64,000 nt of DNA from Eubacterium sp. (GTDB taxonomy: Bacteria > Bacillota > Clostridia > Oscillospirales > Acutalibacteraceae): positions 25,080 to 89,079 of the forward strand of contig JAFSRN010000018.1 of the NCBI GenBank assembly GCA_017446095.1. Reading direction: 5' to 3'. Positions 60,934 to 64,000 of this stretch are shown here, piece after piece (position 1 is the first letter of the stretch; each line of letters begins with the position of its first letter). Made by a program: the position numbers and the translations under genes. The notes beneath the pieces are model-generated. The model was not told where the DNA came from. It did no database searches and saw nothing but the letters and a program-made list of their open reading frames with translations.

Positions 60934-61314
60934 ATGACCAAAACAATATCTATCATTATGGCGACAATAATAATGCTGACAGCTGGAGTCAATACAGAAA
61001 TGACTGCTACTGCAAAACCAACACAAACGATTACTGCAAGCGTAAAAACAAAAACTTCTCCCCATACGAATAAAAAGAAAAAGAAGAAGCCCAAGCATAA
61101 GCACTATCTGCCGAAAGGCAATATGGGTAAGTGGTTCAAGTCTAAAAAGGAATTACGCAGGCATGTAGACAAGGTTATGAACGAATACAACCGTCAGTAC
61201 GAAGACGGTGAAATCACCTGGGATGAATATGTTAAGCGTTGTCCCTACGGTTACGAAGCATGGTCGTGCTCCTGCGGTAAATGGACAGGCAATTTCAAAT
61301 ATCATAAGGGGTGA
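60934..61314 (+). CDS. Secreted Lys/His-rich small protein of unknown function
   Basis: 126 residues. Signal-like hydrophobic N terminus (TISIIMATIIMLTAG), a linker with a run of lysines (KKKKKKPKHKH), and a C-terminal conserved-looking part: FKSKKELRRHVDKVMNEYNRQYEDGEITWDEYVKRCPYGYEAW with Cys-rich WSCSCGKW. ATG 60934 follows AAAGGAG. AT-rich codon use unlike the housekeeping genes suggests transfer. No family is recognised. Confidence 0.65.
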   Translation: MTKTISIIMATIIMLTAGVNTEMTATAKPTQTITASVKTKTSPHTNKKKKKKPKHKHYLPKGNMGKWFKSKKELRRHVDKVMNEYNRQYEDGEITWDEYVKRCPYGYEAWSCSCGKWTGNFKYHKG

Positions 61315-61319
61315 TTGCT

Positions 61320-61583
61320 GTGACAACGCTTGAAAATCTGTACCACGGCAATATCAACCCGTGCGATTCCGAAAAATTGCTTAACAATCCCGAATACCAA
61401 AAACTGATTTCACTCACAAGTCTGGCACAGGATAAGTTAGTTGAATCTCTGACTGACAAGCAAAAGAAACTGTTCGATAATTACGTCGCCAACGCAGAAG
61501 AACTCTCCGTCATAATTGAGGAAGAAACGTTCAAATATGCCTTCTCCCTGGCGATAAAAATAATGAATGAAATACAAGGATAA
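61320..61583 (+). CDS. Small DUF6809-like protein of mobile elements
   Basis: 87 residues, all helical: TLENLYHGNINPCDSEKLLNNPEYQKL, then SLTDKQKKLFDNYVANAEELSVIIEEETFKYAFSLAIKIM. Resembles small proteins common in clostridial conjugative elements. GTG 61320 is chosen because AAGGGGTGAT lies before it; GTG 61311 would start inside that site. Just after the secreted peptide gene; a terminator follows. Confidence 0.65.
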   Translation: MTTLENLYHGNINPCDSEKLLNNPEYQKLISLTSLAQDKLVESLTDKQKKLFDNYVANAEELSVIIEEETFKYAFSLAIKIMNEIQG

Positions 61584-61590
61584 TTATAAT

Positions 61591-61620
61591 GCCCTCGGTT
61601 TTCCGAGGGCGTTGCTTTTT
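61591..61620 (+). terminator. Terminator after the DUF6809-like gene
   Basis: GCCCTCGG-TTTT-CCGAGGGC, a perfect 8-bp stem, followed by GTTGCTTTTT. Confidence 0.85.
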
Positions 61621-62111
61621 CGCACCCATACACAAAATCTTTATACAGAACTATAAAAAGCCCGTTTTCAGAACTGTAAGGCAGTTTTGGAGAAGTTGTT
61701 CATTATTAAGGAAATTATCCGCTAAAAGTCAATGAAGCGTTTTTGGGCGTTATTATGGCTTTTTGCAATTTTAAAAGTGAGTGTTTTCAAGGGTTTCGGG
61801 ACTCGGCTTTTTGCAATTCCCGTTTGTAGACGATAGAAATCTTCAAAACGACCGTTACCCCATCCGAGAAAAACTGAACGGATGAAACGCAGTTTAATAC
61901 AATTCGTATAATTATTCTGCAAACATACAAACGCTATTCTCCCGCTATCTAAAAAGTAGATACGGACAAGACATACTTGTCTTCCAGAAGAACCTCCCCC
62001 TAAAACACTAATAATATCAGCGCATAATAATACAAATAGTAATCAAACTGTTGTTTGCAATATAAAGTCGGTTATGGTAAAATGGATTTATCAATTATTG
62101 GCGGTGCTATT
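61621..62111. other. Gene-free AT-rich stretch in the island
   Basis: No gene with both a start signal and a family pattern is seen. A 66-codon minus-strand frame (61722-61922) has no ribosome-binding site and looks like non-coding sequence. Short repeats such as GGCTTTTTGCAATT (61760 and 61808) hint at a decayed element. Confidence 0.4.
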
Positions 62112-62708
62112 ATGACAAACGATGTTATATTACATTATGACAATTTGATAGACGAAAACAATGACCCTGTAAATGACCCACAGCCATTGAAAGAATATAT
62201 GGATAATGGGATGGGCAGTTGTTCATTGATAAAATGCAGCTTGATAGTAGTAAAACAGTTCTTGAAATCGGTGTTGGTACTGGCAGAATTGCCATTCGTG
62301 TTGCACCATTATGCAAAGAGTTTACAGGTATTGACATCTCACCCAAAACAATTGTTAGAGCAAAGGAGCATTTGAGCGAGTATAATAATGTCAATTTGAT
62401 TTGCGGCAATTTTAATGAGTTTGAGTTTAATGACAGTTTTGATGTTATTTATTCATCACTGACATTTATTGCATATTGAGAATAAGCAGAGTACAATAAA
62501 TAGAGTTTACAGTTTGATGAATTCAGACGGTAGGTTTGTCCTTTCAATAGACAAGAATCAAGATAAGTATATTGATTTAGGAACACGAAAAATCGCAGTA
62601 TATCCGGATAATCCAGAGAATACCGCAAGATATTTGAAAGCATCAGGCTTTATAACTATTGAAATGTTTGAAACAGAACTCGCATATATTTTTGTTTCCG
62701 AAAAGTGA
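62112..62708 (+). pseudogene. SAM-dependent methyltransferase broken by two frameshifts
   Basis: Three frames together give a class I methyltransferase: MTNDVILHYDNLIDENND, then KTVLEIGVGTGRIAIRVAPLC (SAM motif) and GIDISPKTI, then MHIENKQSTINRVYSLMNSDG through to the end. One base is missing near 62208 (ATGGATAA-TGGGATGGG) and one extra T lies near 62467. The changes compensate, but the first frame ends at a stop before the SAM motif is read correctly, so the gene is broken or the assembly has two errors. Confidence 0.8.
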
Positions 62709-62720
62709 GAAGTGATTAAT

Positions 62721-63158
62721 ATGATGGTAAGAGAAATAAAAGAAAACGAACTCAACGAGTTATTAGAGTTATATATTCATTTGCATGAAACAGGTGTGCC
62801 GGAAGATAGCGAAACGCTGAAGGATACTTGGGCAACAATTATCAATGACAAGAATCACCATATCATTGTTGCTGAAGAAAACGGCAAGCTCATTTCGTCG
62901 GTTGTGTGCGTGATTATGCCCAACCTTACAAGAAACGTCAGACCATATGCTTTTATCGAAAATGTAGTTACCCACAGCGATTACAGAAAGCGAGGTTATG
63001 CAACGGCTTGCCTGAACTACGCAAGAGATATTGCGAAGAAAGAAAACTGCTATAAAATGATGCTGCTGACAGGCTCAAAGGATGAAAGTACTCTGAATTT
63101 TTATAAACAAGCAGGCTATAACAGCGCTGATAAGACAGCATTTATTCAGTGGTTATAA
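62721..63158 (+). CDS. GNAT family N-acetyltransferase
   Basis: 145 residues. GNAT core: VREIKENELNELLELY, IVAEENGKLISSVVCVIMPN, acetyl-CoA loop VVTHSDYRKRGYATACLNYARDIA and LLTGSKDESTLNFYKQAGY. Transfers an acetyl group to an unknown amine. ATG 62721 is used, 12 bases after the methyltransferase pseudogene. AT-rich codons, part of the island. Confidence 0.88.
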   Translation: MMVREIKENELNELLELYIHLHETGVPEDSETLKDTWATIINDKNHHIIVAEENGKLISSVVCVIMPNLTRNVRPYAFIENVVTHSDYRKRGYATACLNYARDIAKKENCYKMMLLTGSKDESTLNFYKQAGYNSADKTAFIQWL

Positions 63159-63307
63159 TATTTAAGCCGAGGATTTCCTCGGCTATACTTTTGATTATCA
63201 ATTCTACCAATGGTTGAATTTTGCTCAATAATCAAGTTATTGAGTTCGCGTTTTGTTTGCATTATCATATAGGTGAAAGACAAAACTAAATGTTATGAGG
63301 TGGCATA

Positions 63308-64000
63308 ATGAATATATATTTCAGTGAAAAAATTAAACGCCTCCGCAAAGAGCGCGACTTAACGCAGGAAGGATTAGCAGATTACCTTGGCGTTTCTTTT
63401 CAGGCTGTTAGTAAATGGGAACGCGGTGAAAGCTATCCCGATATAAAAATGCTTCCTGAAATAGCAGCATTCTTTAATGTTACAATAGATGAATTGCTCG
63501 GCACTGATAAAACTCAACGAGAGCAAAATATTAAAGCTTATCTTGAAAAGTTTAATAAAATGCAGCTTGGCGATGTATCGGATGTTCTATTTGAATATGA
63601 AAAGGCAATAAGAGAATTTCCGAATGAAAGCTCTATCCTGATAAAATATTTGGAGCTGTTGCATATTGAAAAAGGCAGCGTACCCGTTCAAAATTACAAA
63701 CCGCTTTCGGATAAGCTCATTAATACATACGAGAAAATCCAAAAATACTGCACCGACGATGCCATCAGGATACGCGCAAAGCGCATTATGATTCAGCACT
63801 TGATGTGGCAGTATCAATGTCTAGGTTGGTTTGATGACAGTCAAAAGTTTGATAAGAAATATAAGAAGCAAGCCGAGAGTATATTTGAAACTCTGCCTTC
63901 ATTAAGAGATTCTCGGGAATACCTTTTGCTTGATATGGATTTTGACCGTGAGTCGTTTGACTACGAAAAATGGATTGAGAATCGTAGAAAAGCAATTGAA
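63308..64000 (+). CDS. XRE-family regulator, cut by window edge
   Basis: 231 codons visible, open to the last base. The N-terminal helix-turn-helix covers about residues 5-60 (KIKRLRKERDLTQEGLADYLGVSFQAVSKWERGESYPDIKML), then LPEIAAFFNVTIDELLGTD, then a helical, TPR-like sensory region (VLFEYEKAIREFPNESSILIKYLELLH). Members regulate metabolic or element genes. AATG start 63308 follows GAGGTGG. The 3' end lies outside. Confidence 0.9.
   Translation, partial: MNIYFSEKIKRLRKERDLTQEGLADYLGVSFQAVSKWERGESYPDIKMLPEIAAFFNVTIDELLGTDKTQREQNIKAYLEKFNKMQLGDVSDVLFEYEKAIREFPNESSILIKYLELLHIEKGSVPVQNYKPLSDKLINTYEKIQKYCTDDAIRIRAKRIMIQHLMWQYQCLGWFDDSQKFDKKYKKQAESIFETLPSLRDSREYLLLDMDFDRESFDYEKWIENRRKAIE

Noticed and set aside
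61722-61922. Minus-strand frame of 66 codons in the island
   Set aside because: No ribosome-binding site, no partner and low complexity; more likely non-coding element sequence.

Overview
The window is a chromosomal segment of a strictly anaerobic, low-to-mid GC Clostridia-type bacterium, most likely Oscillospiraceae/Ruminococcaceae. This is inferred from the gene content: a rubredoxin-first (reverse) rubrerythrin, an FprA-type diiron flavoprotein, the sporulation protease SpoIVB, class Ic aspartate aminotransferase, a PurO-type IMP cyclohydrolase, BspA-like leucine-rich surface proteins, and sigma-A promoters with strong Shine-Dalgarno sites. No rRNA operon, CRISPR array or insertion sequence was found.

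Layout. 1-8 kb holds mixed housekeeping genes: inorganic pyrophosphatase (cut by the window edge), rubrerythrin, an L,D-transpeptidase with cell-wall repeats, an SOS-type DinB polymerase, an aspartate aminotransferase with a TIM-barrel partner, an EamA transporter and NrdR. 8-19 kb holds a minus-strand glycosyltransferase and then hprK, glucokinase, murB, rapZ, whiA, dnaE and pfkA, which link carbon sensing, wall synthesis and replication. 19-21 kb holds a TM2 protein and SpoIVB. 21-37 kb is an intact S10-spc-alpha ribosomal supercluster, rpsJ to rplQ, with secY, adk, map, infA and rpoA, behind a long structured leader. 37-44 kb holds an LRR exoprotein and purE-purM-purN-purO-purD. 44-50 kb holds an adaptor plus MacB-like permease, an N-acetylhexosamine kinase-like protein, FprA and a flavin reductase. 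50-55 kb holds an AI-2E family protein and an ACT protein, homoserine dehydrogenase and aspartokinase. 55-60 kb holds a second LRR exoprotein, a candidate type I toxin-antitoxin locus, two membrane proteins and a diguanylate cyclase. From about 60.7 kb the sequence looks like an AT-rich island abutting the 3' half of a tRNA-Arg(ACG): a secreted Lys-rich peptide, a small DUF6809-like protein, a frameshifted methyltransferase, a GNAT acetyltransferase and an XRE regulator that runs off the end.

The most unusual content is between the genes. Eleven gaps carry elements whose arms are tandem 7-mers; in complete copies the left and right arrays are inverted around hairpin cores, and the heptamer differs from copy to copy. 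Two 89-bp elements, 3.2 kb apart, each have paired 9-mers on both sides of a 53-nt core; the cores are conserved but the 9-mers are unrelated. A 277-bp multi-helix element with 22-bp inverted ends sits in the ribosomal leader. A chain of seven mini-hairpins separates murB from rapZ. At 57.2-57.5 kb a hydrophobic micro-ORF faces a strongly promoted small RNA across a shared bidirectional terminator. All of this is read by eye; family names are recognition of conserved motifs, and no search was run.
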